A stretch of DNA of 64,000 bases from Paramacrobiotus metropolitanus (lineage: Eukaryota > Tardigrada > Eutardigrada > Parachela > Macrobiotidae): positions 2,418,001 to 2,482,000 of the forward strand of contig NW_026570226.1 of assembly GCF_019649055.1 (NCBI RefSeq), read 5' to 3'. The notes under the pieces were generated by a model. It did not search any database, was not told the DNA's origin, and was given only the letters and a program-made list of their open reading frames with translations. This document shows, in pieces, positions 12,445 to 24,669 of the stretch. Every line of letters begins with the position of its first letter. Position 1 is the first letter of the stretch. The position numbers were made by a program, and so were the translations under genes.

Positions 12445-13140
12445 GAAGCGGATGTCGGGCTATACAGCGGTCCAGTAGGCTTCGGTCCAGCAGGTTCCAT
12501 TGATCATGGTTAGTGACATCACGGATGCGGCATGCACGAAAGGTCTTATCATGCTCCAACCACACCGGCAGCAGGTAGACACCTGCCATTTCAGTTATAA
12601 TGGTATGGTAGGATACTAGGAGTCGAGCGGCTGCTGCAGAGTGGGATGGTAATAACTGCGCACACGGCGAAACACAATGAACGCTTCGTTCCACAGAGTG
12701 AACGAAGTAATCGTAATTTTCTTAGGCTTCGAATCAGAAAGAATAAAGTTTCCATCCCTGATCTCGAATTTAGCTTCTCCCTGAATCGGCGACATAATGG
12801 TGTTCGCCCTAAGCAGCTTATCTAAGTCAACGTTCACCGTGAGATCGTACAGTTCTTCGAGACATTTCTCACTGACAATTGGGAACCCAGCGGGCAACGG
12901 AGGCGGTTTCTTACTGTTACTCGCTCCGGTGCTGGTGGATGGCGTGGCCTGAGCCTCGTTGACTTTCTGAGTAAGCTGGGCATGCTGGTTCTGCTGATCC
13001 ATCATGGGCTGAAGCAGCATAGTCGTTTCCGTCGGTGGTGGCTGTGCAGGCAGTGGTTGTGGTGCCTCTGGTGTCGACAAAACAGGGATCACGTCCGCGG
13101 CCTTCTGCGCTAACAGCGACTGCAACTGCTGCTTCGCCAT
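12119..13140 (-). pseudogene. Gag-like protein of the DIRS element with CCCH finger
   Basis: Two overlapping frames. The upstream one (13,140-12,616) starts at a Met codon and is rich in Gln and Pro (LLAQKAADVIPVLSTPEAP), then folded sequence from FPIVSEKCLEELYDL. The downstream one (12,694-12,119) has a Cys/His cluster, CRNWNNGRCTNGSNCRFKH, and an upstream LCRDCSIADHTDQDC segment. Such zinc clusters are usual in the first ORF of DIRS and Ngaro elements and likely bind nucleic acid. The break near 12,650 is probably one frameshift. Position upstream of the RT fits the expected order. Confidence 0.72.
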
Positions 13141-13318
13141 GGCAATCCGAGCATCCAGATCTCATACGCCTTCCGCGCCAATACTTCCTCCAGTTGCCGT
13201 CGGACGGGTAACAGGGTTCGCACGCGCACGTGGACGACCGCGAGCTGGCCGTGCCGCAAGTGGTTCAGGCGCATTGGGCGTCCTACCGCGCCGTCCGGTC
13301 ATATTATTAACAGGAAGA

Positions 13319-13436
13319 TTTCAATGATCAATATCAAACTCTGACACACACAATCCCAGGAAGATTAACAGGAAGATTACAATCGTTAACTTTCAATGAT
13401 CAATATCAAACTCTTAACTCTGACACACACACAATG
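13319..13436. repeat. Direct repeat in the 5' leader of the DIRS element
   Basis: The sequence TTTCAATGATCAATATCAAACTC followed by TGACACACAC occurs twice, at about 13,319-13,360 and 13,391-13,436, separated by a repeated CAGGAAGATTA motif. It lies between the Gag start and the 5' inverted terminus. Confidence 0.75.
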
Positions 13437-14101
13437 AGGATAAGCAAAAGACTCGCACATGCCGAAAAACACACCAATTCGAAAAATGCAACTGGGCCAC
13501 CATAAGATAGAACTGACGGTTAGGTAGTCCGTAGGTAAACTGGCAGTTTGCACACCGTACGCAAACAGGAAAGGCAGGCGATTCGCTGGCACACATGCTC
13601 GTGGTACATTCCAGGAAGGAGGAGAAAAGCATCCGTCGGTTCGCTCAAAGTCCGGCGGCTAAACATTGATGTCCTGTTCAAAAAAGAGAGCAGCTCTTGC
13701 CGGCGTTTCTCTCGCATCGTTAAAACAAGTTAGCGAGTAAACGCAAACTTCAATTAACAGTGCGAGTATAAACCTTTAATTAATTCGAAATGAATGAAGG
13801 CCATCGCATCGTAAATCCCAAAATAGCGGTACGTATTGGAGTACAAGTACTGATGAGCGCAAATATTTTATTACAAATAAAAATCCATGGATTCTGTTTT
13901 TACTCTTATATTTTACATTTTACATCTCCTAATTTTTGAAACTGGATATTGTAAATTTGTAATTATCTTTTTTTCACCGAATTTCTATAAACTAAATAAA
14001 ATTCATGAACGTTAAATGGCAGTCGTTTGAATACTACAAAGCTGTAGACCCTATGGCTGTGGATATTTATTTCCACAATTTTACTCTTGAACCCCTACCC
14101 G

Positions 14102-14555
14102 TATGGTCGTTTAAGTGAAACACTATGCTAAGTGAATGGGCGATGGTCGTTTAGGTGAAAACCCCAATTTAACATTTTCCACAAACCAATTTTCTTTCGG
14201 ATTTTTTCCTCTTCCGATTAAACAGGATGTACCCTTTACAGCGTACTTGAAATTTTTAAAAATGCTTGAACCGTTTTCTTACAAATGAGACGTAAAGAAA
14301 TCAGTGACGAAAGCGCTTTAGCCACGCCACGAGTGCCACTGCCCTACGCTCAAATATTTTTGTAAGTCTCATTTGTAAGAAAACGATTCAAGCATTTTTA
14401 AAAATATCAAGTACGCTGTAAAGGGTACTTCCTGTTTAGTCGGAAGAGGAAAAAATCCGAAAGAAAATCGGTTTGTGGAAAATGTTATTTCGGGTGTTTC
14501 ACTTAAACGACCATCGCCCCTTCACTTACCATAGTGTTTCACTTAAACGACCATA
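14102..14555. mobile_element. TA-flanked MITE with long inverted repeats
   Basis: The ends are TGGTCGTTTAAGTGAAAC and its reverse complement, flanked by TA at 14,102-14,103 and 14,554-14,555. The arms extend for roughly 180 bp each (TTTCTTTCGGATTTTTTCCT and ACAGCGTACTTGA motifs on the left, complements on the right). No transposase. It lies just outside the main TOG exon of CEP104 copy 2. A diverged half copy is at 52.5 kb. Confidence 0.82.
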
Positions 14556-16851
14556 CGAGTACAGATATATTCTACTGCAACATGGACCACTAACATCCTA
14601 CGCAAAAAGTGGTTATTAAAATTTACCGGGTCGAGATCCACTGCGTTGCGCATATCCCCGGCATCCATCTCCGCCAGCACGTGGTACACTCGCCGGTATT
14701 TGAAATTGCGTTTGTCCTTATCGGCATCCGTGGGCGGTGGCGGCAAAAGCGAACGGATGTGATCGCGATACGCCGCTGCGCGTTGCGAATGACCAGCGAA
14801 AGAGGGAAAACTGGAGGGTGGCGGACGCCCGTACAAATGGATGATCAGACGCTCCCCGCTGCGCCGCACTTCCCGATCGTGGTGCTCCATGGCCGCCATG
14901 GCGAAGCGGACCATCAGGTCCGTCGTCAGACAACCGACATACGAAAACACCAAATTTAAAACCAGAAAAAATTTAAATAACGAAAAATGTTTCGCCAAGA
15001 TTATATGCGTCATCCCAGCAAAATTCGTTATTTTTATGAATAAAATAACTTATCTCCTCTTTTCAGGCTCTGTGCCTTTCGGGTGTGTCCAAAAGAAAAG
15101 CAGCCAGGTCGTGGATAATTTGCATACCGTGCCTGTGATGTCTTTTCAAAGCGTCACAGCAGGCTTTACCACAATAGCCTGTGCCTTTTTATTGTCCATC
15201 AATAAATAAAAAAAATCTTCAAATTCATTAAAGTACCATTTACACCTAGAAGGATTCCAAGAGCAACCGATAAATCCGAAATTAACTGAAATTTGTTCAC
15301 TCGGTGTCTCTGTAACGAAATCGGTTTATTAGCAGATTCCTGCCTTGGTGTCCGCGCCCAAACACTCCGTTATCCCAAAAACGAGAGAGCACTCAAGATC
15401 ATATTTTAAAATTACAAAATATCCAAAGAAATAATTTTTAAATATATTACTCAAAATGATATTACTAAAGATTAAACTGACAAAACAGTAGTACGAGTAC
15501 GTATGGAGAGAGTTAGCAGGGCTATCTGGACGACAAAGGGCGTGAGAATCTGCGTGATTGGTGCTGGCCAGCCGGGCGAAGGGAAAACCCAGCGCCATAT
15601 GTAACACAGCCAGGAATTTCTTCCTTCGCTTGCGGGAAAAGAGGAAACACATGGCGGAACATCTTCAAAACCGTCTGTACGATGAGCTGGACGATGGCCG
15701 GGTCTTCCTTGATCATGGCATCCAGTAAAACAATGCTGCCCTGCAGAGTGGTCACTGGTCAGTGGTCGGTGCTTTCCGGTGCCGCTGTCAGACGGTCCAG
15801 TGCGCTGTTAACCGCGTCCACCACCTGTACACGGTCTCGGAAAGAGCCAGAGGGAGCTTTACTGACCTAGAGGAAAATTAGCAATTATTGTAAGGCTTAT
15901 CAAAGTCATCTGCTGTGCAGGATTTTTTGTGATATAAAATCGGATAACGGTTAAATGAGCATTGCTATCCAACACGTAATCAAGTACAATGCTAGTGATG
16001 CTACGGAATTTCAGAATAAAGTGCAAGAACGACAGTTGATTTTTGTAGGAAAATCCCTTATGAAGCATTTCAGATAAGACTGTGATGTACAGTGGCTTAT
16101 GCTGGGAGAAAAAATTTTTAAAAAGAAATGTCTGCGCCCAAAATGCAAGCAGCAACAGCAACACAACCTATAAAAATACTTCTTATCAAAGGCAGTAAAT
16201 CGGAAAAAGAAAAGGACTATTAATAAAAAGCTGTTTATTAAAGCAAACACAAATACAATAGCAACGTCCACAATAACGACGACAAACGCGGGAAAAATAC
16301 TCGATTGGATGAACATACGATGTCTCCTCCAAACGCCGTCAAAGCACTCTGAAATTTTTAACTTCGGCGCACGCTACAAGCAAACAAGCAGCGCTCAGCA
16401 TGGAGTGTAAATAAATTTTTAATTCGCTACGGTCAATAAAAAAACTCCAATACGAATGCAAAACCCAAAACAATTACCCCAATATAAAACTTTATAACTT
16501 AAAGCCATAAATTATTTCTTAAATTAGATGAAAACATAAAAATCCCAAAAAGTACATAAAAATAATATGCAAAAAATTGCTATTTATTTATTTTGAAACT
16601 AGTAGACCCCGCGCAAACTGCGCTATTGCTGCAGAGAAAAGGGTGCAGCGTGTCAACCTCGGAATCTGGTATAGATGTATGTAATAACTGGAAAGTTACT
16701 TTCGAAACTATTGTAACTGGCCATTATCTATGCAAGTTAAAACTTTTAAGGTCGCTGTGCGGATGTACAGTATTACAGCATATATCCCCACTCCCATAAT
16801 CCCATTAATATATAAGAAGTCTTAATTAAGTTTACACTCTTAGTCAGTTTA

Positions 16852-17640
16852 TTTACAAAATTTCGGGAAACACAACGTTGCGAGTATAAATGCCGGGTCT
16901 GCCACGTATGCTCCCTGAACAACTTTCACCTTAATATCAGAAAAGGAGGAAACTCTAGAGAAGGCTACATAAAGCTAACCATGAGAGAAAACATGTTCCG
17001 GTAAATACAGCCCTAATCGCTTGAGCGTTTGTCCTTGTGACTTGTTGATTGTCATAGCAACACGCACAGGAAACTGCTTCCGCTTTATGCTGAAAGGCAT
17101 AGTTGGATCCGACGTCGTTAGAATTACACGGGGTAAAAATACGCGCTGTCCGGCACATTCCCCCGTTGGAACTTCTACATCCAGGTGATTGTCGTGTATG
17201 CATCGTACGACCATTCGGGTCCCGTTTACTAAACCTGCCTTGCCGTTGAAATTCTTTAACAGCATAACTACAGTTCCCGGCTTCAAAAACAGTTCATGCG
17301 GAGGCAGTCCAGCGGGTGTCAAACTATGTACGAATTCCAAAGGATAATTCGTAAAATCATCCGTACTGTCTCCTTCAACAGAATCCACACTATAGTATGA
17401 TTTTTCATTTCCCGGTAACAAATTCTTAACGACGTAATCGTTGATTTCAGCACAATGGTCGTTTTTCGGCGCCAAGATAGCACAGTTTGCTAAGGTCACC
17501 ACATCCGACGGGTCGATTACCTGACCATAAACTCTTTCACTAATTCCATCGGTGATCCCTCAAAAACACAGTCATCTGGCACCTGAACCATTTCTTCTTC
17601 CATTTCCGGAACAGTTTGCAGCCGTCCTTCGCCTGTGAAA
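16852..17640 (-). pseudogene. Helitron helicase, C-terminal part
   Basis: The frame 17,502-16,975 gives a Pif1-family C-terminal region: LANCAILAPKNDHCAEIND, LKPGTVVMLLKNFNGKAGLV, NGTRMVV and the late motif FPVRVAMTINKSQGQTL. The reading continues to 16,852 as LYVAFSRVSSFSDIKV and CFPKFCK, but a TAG stands where a Gln is usual before LYVAFSRV. Upstream, TVPEMEEEMVQVPDDC belongs to the same protein but is separated by a frameshift near 17,520. Two lesions make it inactive. The strand agrees with the Helitron 3' terminus. Confidence 0.85.
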
Positions 17641-17785
17641 TAATTCATAAGTTTTTCATATATTTATCGTTACTGACTGTTGTTTAGCTTGCCCAGTTTT
17701 AGGTGCATAATTTTGTATTTTTAATATCGCTTTATTTAATCTGTAAATTTAATCAAACTTTGCATTACCTAACTCCAGGAGCCAT

Positions 17786-18784
17786 TTGCTGAAGACCTCC
17801 TGTTCCGGTCCACTTCGCATGTTCACCGTTAACGTTCTGGTTGTAATGCACGGCCATAGGGGATATGACACCTATCAAGAAGCAGCGAAAGCACTTCGAC
17901 TTCTAGATGATGATGCCGAATGGAGTGCATGTTTAGCCGAAGCGAGTCTTTCCAGTATGCCGAAATCATTGAGGGACATGTTCGCGTACATTTGTGCATT
18001 TTGTATACCGGCCGATCCTAACGGACTTTTCGAAGCGCATCAAGAACATTTGATGGAGGACTACCGGCGTGCTAACTCGGAAGAGGAAAGTAGAAACAGA
18101 GCTCTATGGGATGTTGAGTGTGTTCTGATTCAGCATGGATTAACCTGTGAACAGATAGGATTACCGAAACCAGCACGTCCTGTTGGCAGTATTTGTGATC
18201 AGTACAACACAGAAAAAGAGACTGCAGACGGTGAAAGACTTAAGCTGACGCTTAACCAACAGCAGAAAGAATTTGTTCGTGAAGTTCTGCATTCGGTAGA
18301 AACTGCATCTGGCCCGAAACAATGGTTTCTTGATGGCCCCGGTGGAACTGGAAAAACTTACGTGTACCGTTGCTTGGCTCACATTCTGAGAGGGCAGGGA
18401 AAGACGGTGATAATTGTTGCCTGGACCGGAATTGCAGCGACACTGCTCCAAGGTGGTCGCACCTGTCACTCCGCGTTCAAATTTCCTCTGAATCTAGATG
18501 AGTCTTCAGTGTCCACTATGAAACCGAGCTCCTTAGAAGCGCGACGGTTGCTAGATGCTGCCATGATAATTTGGGACGAAGCACCAATGGCGCCTAAACA
18601 TGGGCTTTCGACGCTTGACCGCCTTTCACGTGATCTGACGAGAAATGATCTTCCATTTGGTGGGAAGGTTATAGTATTCGGTGGCGATTTTCGGCAAGTC
18701 CTTCCAGTTGTACGGCACGGGTCAGGCACAAAGATTGTTGAACAAAGCATTAAGCTAAGGTTTGAATCGGGTCAGTGGCTATAA
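17786..18784 (+). pseudogene. Helitron helicase, N-terminal part, in opposite orientation
   Basis: An open frame of 332 codons with Helitron-type sequence leading into a Pif1 motor domain: MRDMFAYIC-like helix (SLRDMFAYICAFCIPADPN), then LTLNQQQKEFVREVL, Walker A GPGGTGKTYVY, AWTGIAATLL, GGRTCHSAFKFPL, Walker B AAMIIWDEAPM and GGDFRQVLPVV. It stops at 18,784 before the later helicase motifs. Those motifs lie 300 bp to the left on the other strand. The Rep part is missing. Not a host PIF1 gene: the leading segment and lack of introns fit a Helitron. Confidence 0.85.
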
Positions 18785-20112
18785 ATGAATGACGATCTCG
18801 CTTAGTTCAACGTAACTATCGTTTGGAAGAGGTTATTTTGACTGATTCTTTGGCTGGAAGCTGTTTTCTGGAAGCTTTTGCGAAACATCCGGATGTTTCA
18901 AAAATAATGTTCGAACCATTTCTTTTCTCGAAATATCGTTGAACCACTGCCGCCGTCTGTAATACAAGCAATTTTAAGTATGAGATTCAAAAACTGCTGT
19001 AAAATACATGGCTGGGAAGTTGATTACCGTCGGTCGAGGGCCGTCTTAGTACCGATAGAGCATTTGTTGTTATTGTTTATGACTTGGGCCAATGCTTCTT
19101 GAGCCTACATTAGCGATCTCATCCGTGAGTGCCTTAATCGATCCGGCACGGCGGAAATCCTCCGCTATAAAAAATACATGTTTAATTAGGACGAAGCATT
19201 ATAAACGACCATGATAAAATTTCATTCAGAAAAGTACCGTCGACAGCTGCTTGTTTGTAATTCTCCAAACTGACCAGCAATTGCTGCACTGTAGTGGTGT
19301 CTTTCACCGGCTTGAATCCTGCCGTTCTCGATTTTTCCGACATGATGATGATGTTGCTGGTTTTCGCATAGTCATCGACATTTATAACATCGTTTCGCCA
19401 TACCGAACGCATGGTCAGCGGCATCAGGGCCCCGGGTTGCGACCTGTTTTGTGGTCCCACGGAGGCGATCTGAAAAAAGCTATCCCATGCTAACCACATT
19501 AAACGGTCCGGTTTAATAAAAAATTAAAGTCGGAAAATTCTGATAAATAAACATAAACATTTCCAATAAACATAAAAAAATAAACACAAGTGAACATTGC
19601 CAATTAAAATAAAAAGCTAATAAACATATACATTTCTAATAATATACATGTACACAAAAAACTTCTAAAATAATAAACATAAGTAAAGTACAGGATTTTA
19701 ATTACAGGATTTTATAAATTTTATTTTTAATTACAGAAATTCAATTTTTCAAGTGAAACTAATTACACGGATGCCGTGAATTTAGTCTTTTAGACTGAAA
19801 CCACCAGCGATCATATTATTAGCTTTTCAACAGTATGAAACCGACTAGCCTTCTGGTCACAGATCTCTACGCACGTCAATCCAACATAAAATCAGTAGGA
19901 AAATATTTTCAAGCGATTTCTGTGCGGATCTCATCATTAAGCTATCAGGAAAAGACGGACAACACCCACTTTACCTGACCGTAGAGATTGATGGGACTGC
20001 GGTGGTAGTAGCGGCACGTGACCTTCAGCCATCGTCCCACAGTCAGCGCCGGCTGAAGTGTCATCTGCTGGTGGCGCCATGCCGGCGGCCCGCTGTCCAC
20101 CGGCTCGAAGTG

Positions 20113-20842
20113 TCATAATTATGGTAATTCGTTTGTTAAATGATTTCGGTCACGGTTTCACAGACTTATCAAAAAGGTTGATCTTCGGTGCGTACAGAAC
20201 GCGAAGCACGTAGCGCGCCGCGTGTGAAGGAACGATAATCAAAATATCCTTCCTCTCCACGAGGCACGTGATCAACGCGTCTTGCGAACATCAGTACAAA
20301 TAATAGTGATCAAACCGTCTTTCAGCGATCGGATACTTCCGTAATAAAAACGTGGTAGAAGCCGGTGTGCCAAAAAATACAAATTTGCATGCCCAATTCC
20401 TTCGAGGTCAAAGGAAGTGCTATATTATTAGGCGTGTACGGGTAATCGTCACAAACTGAGCGAGTGAAAGCGCTCAACATCTCGGCGCGTCCGCTTTGTT
20501 AGTCTATATATTGCGACGGTCCATGCGTACAGTCTCACAATTGTCAGTATTCTCAGTTCTGTACAGCCTGCTGAGAGTTATGTGACTATGCGTAGGGCAA
20601 TTAACTAACTGGCTGGCGTTAACTCCCATAGGTAGTACGTGGAGAAAGGTCAGAGCAGGGTGGGGGAGGTGGTAACAGACTTCGAAAATTTCCGTTACGT
20701 AATATTCGAATGGGGTCCAACCATATTCTTACTTAATCCTGAAATTATTTATTAAATTATTAGCGCTACAGCACCTCTGTACAGAAAGTAAAAACCGTAA
20801 TTCAACCGATAATTTATTTCTAGCCGTAGAATCCTGAGGTAG
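20113..20842. other. Intergenic stretch, nothing recognised
   Basis: This lies between the abrupt 5' end of CEP104 copy 2 and the 3' end of the cadherin-like gene. There is no conserved coding sequence on either strand. A TATATATTG box occurs near 20,511, but no start site can be assigned. Confidence 0.5.
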
Positions 20843-22972
20843 TTAAATAATATAGCATGCTGCTCCAGCTGGATCGAAGCACACCTGCAAAAGTACGTTC
20901 TTCACCCAAAAACCAAGTTTTTCTAACACTTCCTTGATAACCTTTACCTCAATAACGACGGAGCCAGTGAGATATGGAGATGATGACACCGGCATAACCG
21001 AGAACCGCAACGTCTGGCATCCCGAATAGTTGATTTCGCCGCCGTAATTTGATGCCCCGTAAATCCCCGTTTTACTGGTTGCTGGGAAGTTCAGTACGGC
21101 GTTGTAATTACTGACAAGAATTACACCCGGATTGGCGCCATAATCCAGCACAGCCGGCGAATACATGCCGGCTTGCACATCGGCCAGTGGAGCGCCGAGT
21201 CCGTTGACGGGACAGTTGCAATCAACTGGCGCATCCCATATCAAGGCGGTTCCATCTGGCACATTGCTAGCCTGTTACCGCAAATACCGCTATTTTCTGT
21301 TATAGTGCCAACATAAAGTAAAATACATGACCGATAATGGGTGCAGTAACTCAAAAGATTTACCGTAAAGGTGAGCTGCGGATAATCGTAATAAATGGAG
21401 TTTATCGTGTCCGGAGGAATTGCAGGGCAGTAAGTTGTGCCATTGGCTGGTCCGATCAGTTTTATGGCACAGCTCGCGAAATTGAACTGGCGAAAGAATA
21501 ACACTCTTGAAGCATAACTTATGTTGTCTAGACGATGTACTATATTGTGACAGGCTGTTCTGCCCAGATTGCATAAGAATAGCATGGCTGTAGACTCATC
21601 GGATGGTCACGAAACGTTTAAATAGAAAAAAATAAAACCTTGTTAGAAGAGGTATGGTTTTAATTTAGTGTTGATTGCTTTATTTTAACTCAGTTAAAAA
21701 ATTCGAGCCCGTGATCTAGTGTTTTCTTTGTTCTGGTAAACGCAATGCTGGCTGCACGGGTGACTTTATAATAATTATGTTATTGCAGTCTAATAAGCTC
21801 TGTGATTTTTCAGAAGTTAGTTTGAGTAAAGATTCTCTAACAGCATCGTTAGAATGCTGTCACAGTAAAAAAATCATTGTGTTTATATAAGTAGCTCGAA
21901 CTGAAATAAAAAAGCAGATTTTTGTTTGTACGAAATAGTAAGCTGTGTATTTTTTAATAGGCAATAGCCATCAAAACAATAAAATGCAGGCGCGGACACA
22001 CTATTTCACAGTTAAAATTTAAGCATAAAAAAGACAACCAAAATCTCTATCCATGCGCGGGTTAAAAGGTAAAGTACTTAACACAGCAGTAGCGTTGCCC
22101 TTAACGACAGCCAAACTGAAGCGTTGCTTGATAAAAGCAGCACCTGTAGAACGCGCTTCTCCAGTCAAGTCACGAATTGTTCGGCCCATAAAATGTACCA
22201 GTTCACTTACGCTGTTAATCTCTTACCGTTACATTCGCGGAGCTGGACACCGAGAGGCTAAGGTCGAAGTTGAAGTATGTAAACTGGTACACCTGGGTAA
22301 CATCTTCCGTTGCAGCCAAGCTGTTTCTGTAAATCAGTCCGTTGGTCGGATCCACCGTAATCAGTTGTGGCGTGCCTGCTTTGCTGCTGTATAGTAGATC
22401 CGTGGCAATATAGTTTCTGGAGGTAGCATTGCCGCAGCCATTCCACAGCTGCGGAAAATATAACGCTGCTTTAAACAGCTAGCGTAAAGCACACTTGAAG
22501 AACCGTACAATTCCGGACAACGATGTATTGCCATCGGACCATGAGTTCATTGGAATTATTATAGTGACCGACTGCAGATATATTTAACCGCTTCGGTCGC
22601 ACAGTAAACCTGTTTTCTCATTTTTGTTACACTGCGCCATAGAAAAGCACACGCATAATGCGGGCGCATTTTATGCGAGAATAGAAGTTAGCACATTACT
22701 GATTATTATGATTATTATTAATTATTATTATTATTATTGTTATTTTTTATTATTATTGTTAGAACATTAATTACCGTGAGGTCGACCCCTTCCACGCGAG
22801 TCAGGGAATAAGAACATGGCACGTCCACACAGCTTGCTGATGCCGAAATCTGCAGATCCCGGCACAATGGCGGAATATCTAAGCATGATGTACATCCATG
22901 ACACGGCAATATCCAGCTGCTACCCACAATATACACACCAATAGTGACAGCGGTCAAATAAAACTGCTCCAT
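20843..22972 (-). CDS. Putative secreted protein with cadherin-like repeats (copy A)
   Basis: Five exons on the minus strand join in phase 0 throughout: 22,775-22,972, 22,227-22,448, 21,364-21,486, 20,948-21,271 and 20,843-20,884, giving about 302 residues. The first exon starts at an ATG and codes for a signal peptide (MEQFYLTAVTIGVYIVGSSW) followed by a Cys-rich stretch. The second has a cadherin-like pattern (LITVDPTNGLIYRN, VYQFTYFNFDLSLSVSSSA). The fourth begins NVPDGTALIWDAPVD and ends with the strand SPYLTGSVVIE, again like a cadherin repeat, but the DxD-type calcium motifs are weak. The last exon adds only VCFDPAGAACYII. No transmembrane segment is seen, so secretion is likely. The last intron is 63 nt. 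No named family recognised; exon 22,490-22,570 may be an extra exon. Confidence 0.6.
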
Positions 22973-22999
22973 GTTGCAAGTGACTTACAAGAGACAAAC

Positions 23000-24660
23000 T
23001 CCAGTTATGCCTACAGCAGTAGGGAATTTGTTTGTTCTGGAAACCACAATGATTTGCTTAAATAATGTTGCATCGCTTCAGATTTATACGGATTATTACA
23101 TAGTGGATGCAGAATTATTTGCATTGCATAACCAACGATTAACTTGGCGCCGCTTTAAAAAGGTGATGTTAAAAATTAAACGTAGAGGGATGCCGCAGAC
23201 GTTCGATTCTATGTGTGGCATGGCGGCATAAAATATTTCGTTAATCGGTATGTCTTCAGACAGGACGGCAACTTAAAATGGTACGCAATTGTTCTGTATA
23301 GTAACTGAGGAAATGGGTGATTTTACAACAGCGTTTTATGCAAAGCCAGGGATGTTTTATGCATTCCCTGTGCCATGACGAGGTAATAAGGCTTTTATGA
23401 AGATCACATCACTGTTAATTTGTTAGGCATATCGGGCGTCCATGGTTTATCACCTCTCCTTTATTGCCGCATAAAAATTGTTTACTTACTAAAGATGCAT
23501 ACCCGATTCTAGCACGGTCAGGAATGATACGATGTACAACATCTACATACTAATAGAGACGGTCGGATTAAAGAAAAAAGTTTGATTAAATTAACCGCCG
23601 GCGGTCCCGTTGTTCTGTTTCATAGATGCTGTGTTTCCTCACTGGATTTCTATGCTCATTCGTTAAATCAGTTACTCGGTGCTCGCGTTTTGGAGTTTCT
23701 AGCTGTATCATTCTTGCAACTACGTTAATCATCTGGGTGGCTTTTTGGTCCGAATATTGTTCCATAAGTTACAAGGTCCAGCAGCGAGAACCAATAATTC
23801 TGGGTGATCCTGCGGGGTGAATAATCATTTTGTATTTAGGATGATTTTGTATACACTTCAATTATCGTGGCAGTTGTAAAAAGAGCCATAGTCCACAGCA
23901 CAACCAACAACAGCATTCGTGCTCGCCTCTTTACCAAAAACTGAAAAATGCCATTAATTTAAATAGTGCAATAGAGAAACTGTACTGTAAGTTACAGTTA
24001 CAGTCTGCAACCGCTCATATCTGTACGTATATCACAGCTCCATAATTTGAACTTCTTGTATTTGTCACACAATCGGTGTGCCGATGATATGTATAACTGC
24101 ATTAACCAGTCTTTGGAAGTGGCTACAATTAATGGATGCGGTGCTGCAGCCTGCAACCGTGCGTACTAGCGTATTTGTTTCTCATGCCTTATAACTACGG
24201 TATACGGGAAGCAAGAGGAAAAGGACTTCGTAACAGCGCCCATGGGTATAGCCACAGATGCAGGATCACAAAAAGATAAAAAACTGATCATCTGCAGACA
24301 CTTATCTCAGTATTTCTAGCTCCGCTTCGGTCTTTCAGTGCCAGCGAGCAGCGGTGCACTTCCCTAGTATTGTTTTGTCTGACTGTCTTTAGTGTTCGGT
24401 CGATTTACGAATGTTACACGTTGTTTTGTCATGCTATCATCGTACTTACTTCACTGTACTTGTACTGTTGCTTAATTAAAGACCGCTAGATTTTCAAAAA
24501 AAAAAGTTAAGCAGCAGACACAGATTCTAGTAGGAGTGCACTGGTAAATGTTGCGCGCAGTCATAATGCATAATCGACGAAGTTACTGTATTACAGTACA
24601 GATAAGTTTGCGTGACGCGGGCATTACTGTGGCACAAAAAGCGGATCGAATCTGCTTCCA
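23000..24660. other. Intergenic stretch, nothing recognised
   Basis: Upstream of the copy A signal-peptide exon. There is a short TTA/ATT microsatellite at about 22,700-22,760 in the first intron, but in this stretch no ORF with recognisable domains, no TIR and no RNA gene could be seen. Confidence 0.45.
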
Positions 24661-24669
24661 CAATACCGA

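Larger units (their letters stand above)
9297..13723 (-). mobile_element. DIRS-type tyrosine-recombinase retrotransposon, degenerate
   Basis: The 4.4-kb element reads on the minus strand as Gag-like, reverse transcriptase plus RNase H, then tyrosine recombinase. There is no integrase or protease. Inverted terminal repeats are visible: TTAACGATG..GAGAAACGCCG at 9297-9322 against its reverse complement at 13,699-13,723. YR instead of DDE integrase and inverted termini place it in the DIRS group; no methyltransferase domain was seen between RNase H and YR, as in Ngaro-like members. It interrupts an intron of CEP104 copy 2, and intron homology to the complete copy resumes at about 13,760. Several frameshifts show it is dead. 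Confidence 0.85.
16599..19050 (-). mobile_element. Helitron remnant with a rearranged Pif1-type helicase
   Basis: On the minus strand the 3' end shows the Helitron signature: a GCGCA/TGCGC hairpin (about 16,611-16,623) followed by GGGGTCTA and a terminal CTAG at 16,599-16,602, next to a T. The body codes for the C-terminal half of a Pif1-like helicase on the minus strand and the N-terminal half on the plus strand, so the interior is inverted or two copies are joined head to head. The 5' TC end could not be placed; CEP104 homology resumes at about 19,050-19,090. No Rep/HUH domain was found. Confidence 0.78.
6842..20112 (-). pseudogene. CEP104-like copy 2, fragmented by nested transposons
   Basis: CEP104 exons occur in order but are split by insertions: zinc finger (6842-6980), second zinc finger (about 7695-7800), linker (about 8096-8600), short exon (about 9040-9120), main TOG exon (about 14,590-14,950), TOG exons (15,073-15,201 and 15,490-15,870), 16,310-16,380, then 19,094-19,170, 19,200-19,490 and 19,980-20,112. 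The linker has one extra T in a T run near 8245 that shifts the frame, the second zinc finger has a 7-bp insertion, and the 15.5-kb exon is frameshifted. The coiled-coil and S/T-rich linker exons are missing where the Helitron sits. Homology ends abruptly at about 20,112, inside exon 4. The main TOG exon is still open, so decay may be recent. Confidence 0.85.

Noticed and set aside
17786-18784. Host PIF1 helicase gene
   Set aside because: Helitron-type leader sequence, no introns, truncated before later motifs and placed beside a Helitron 3' terminus.
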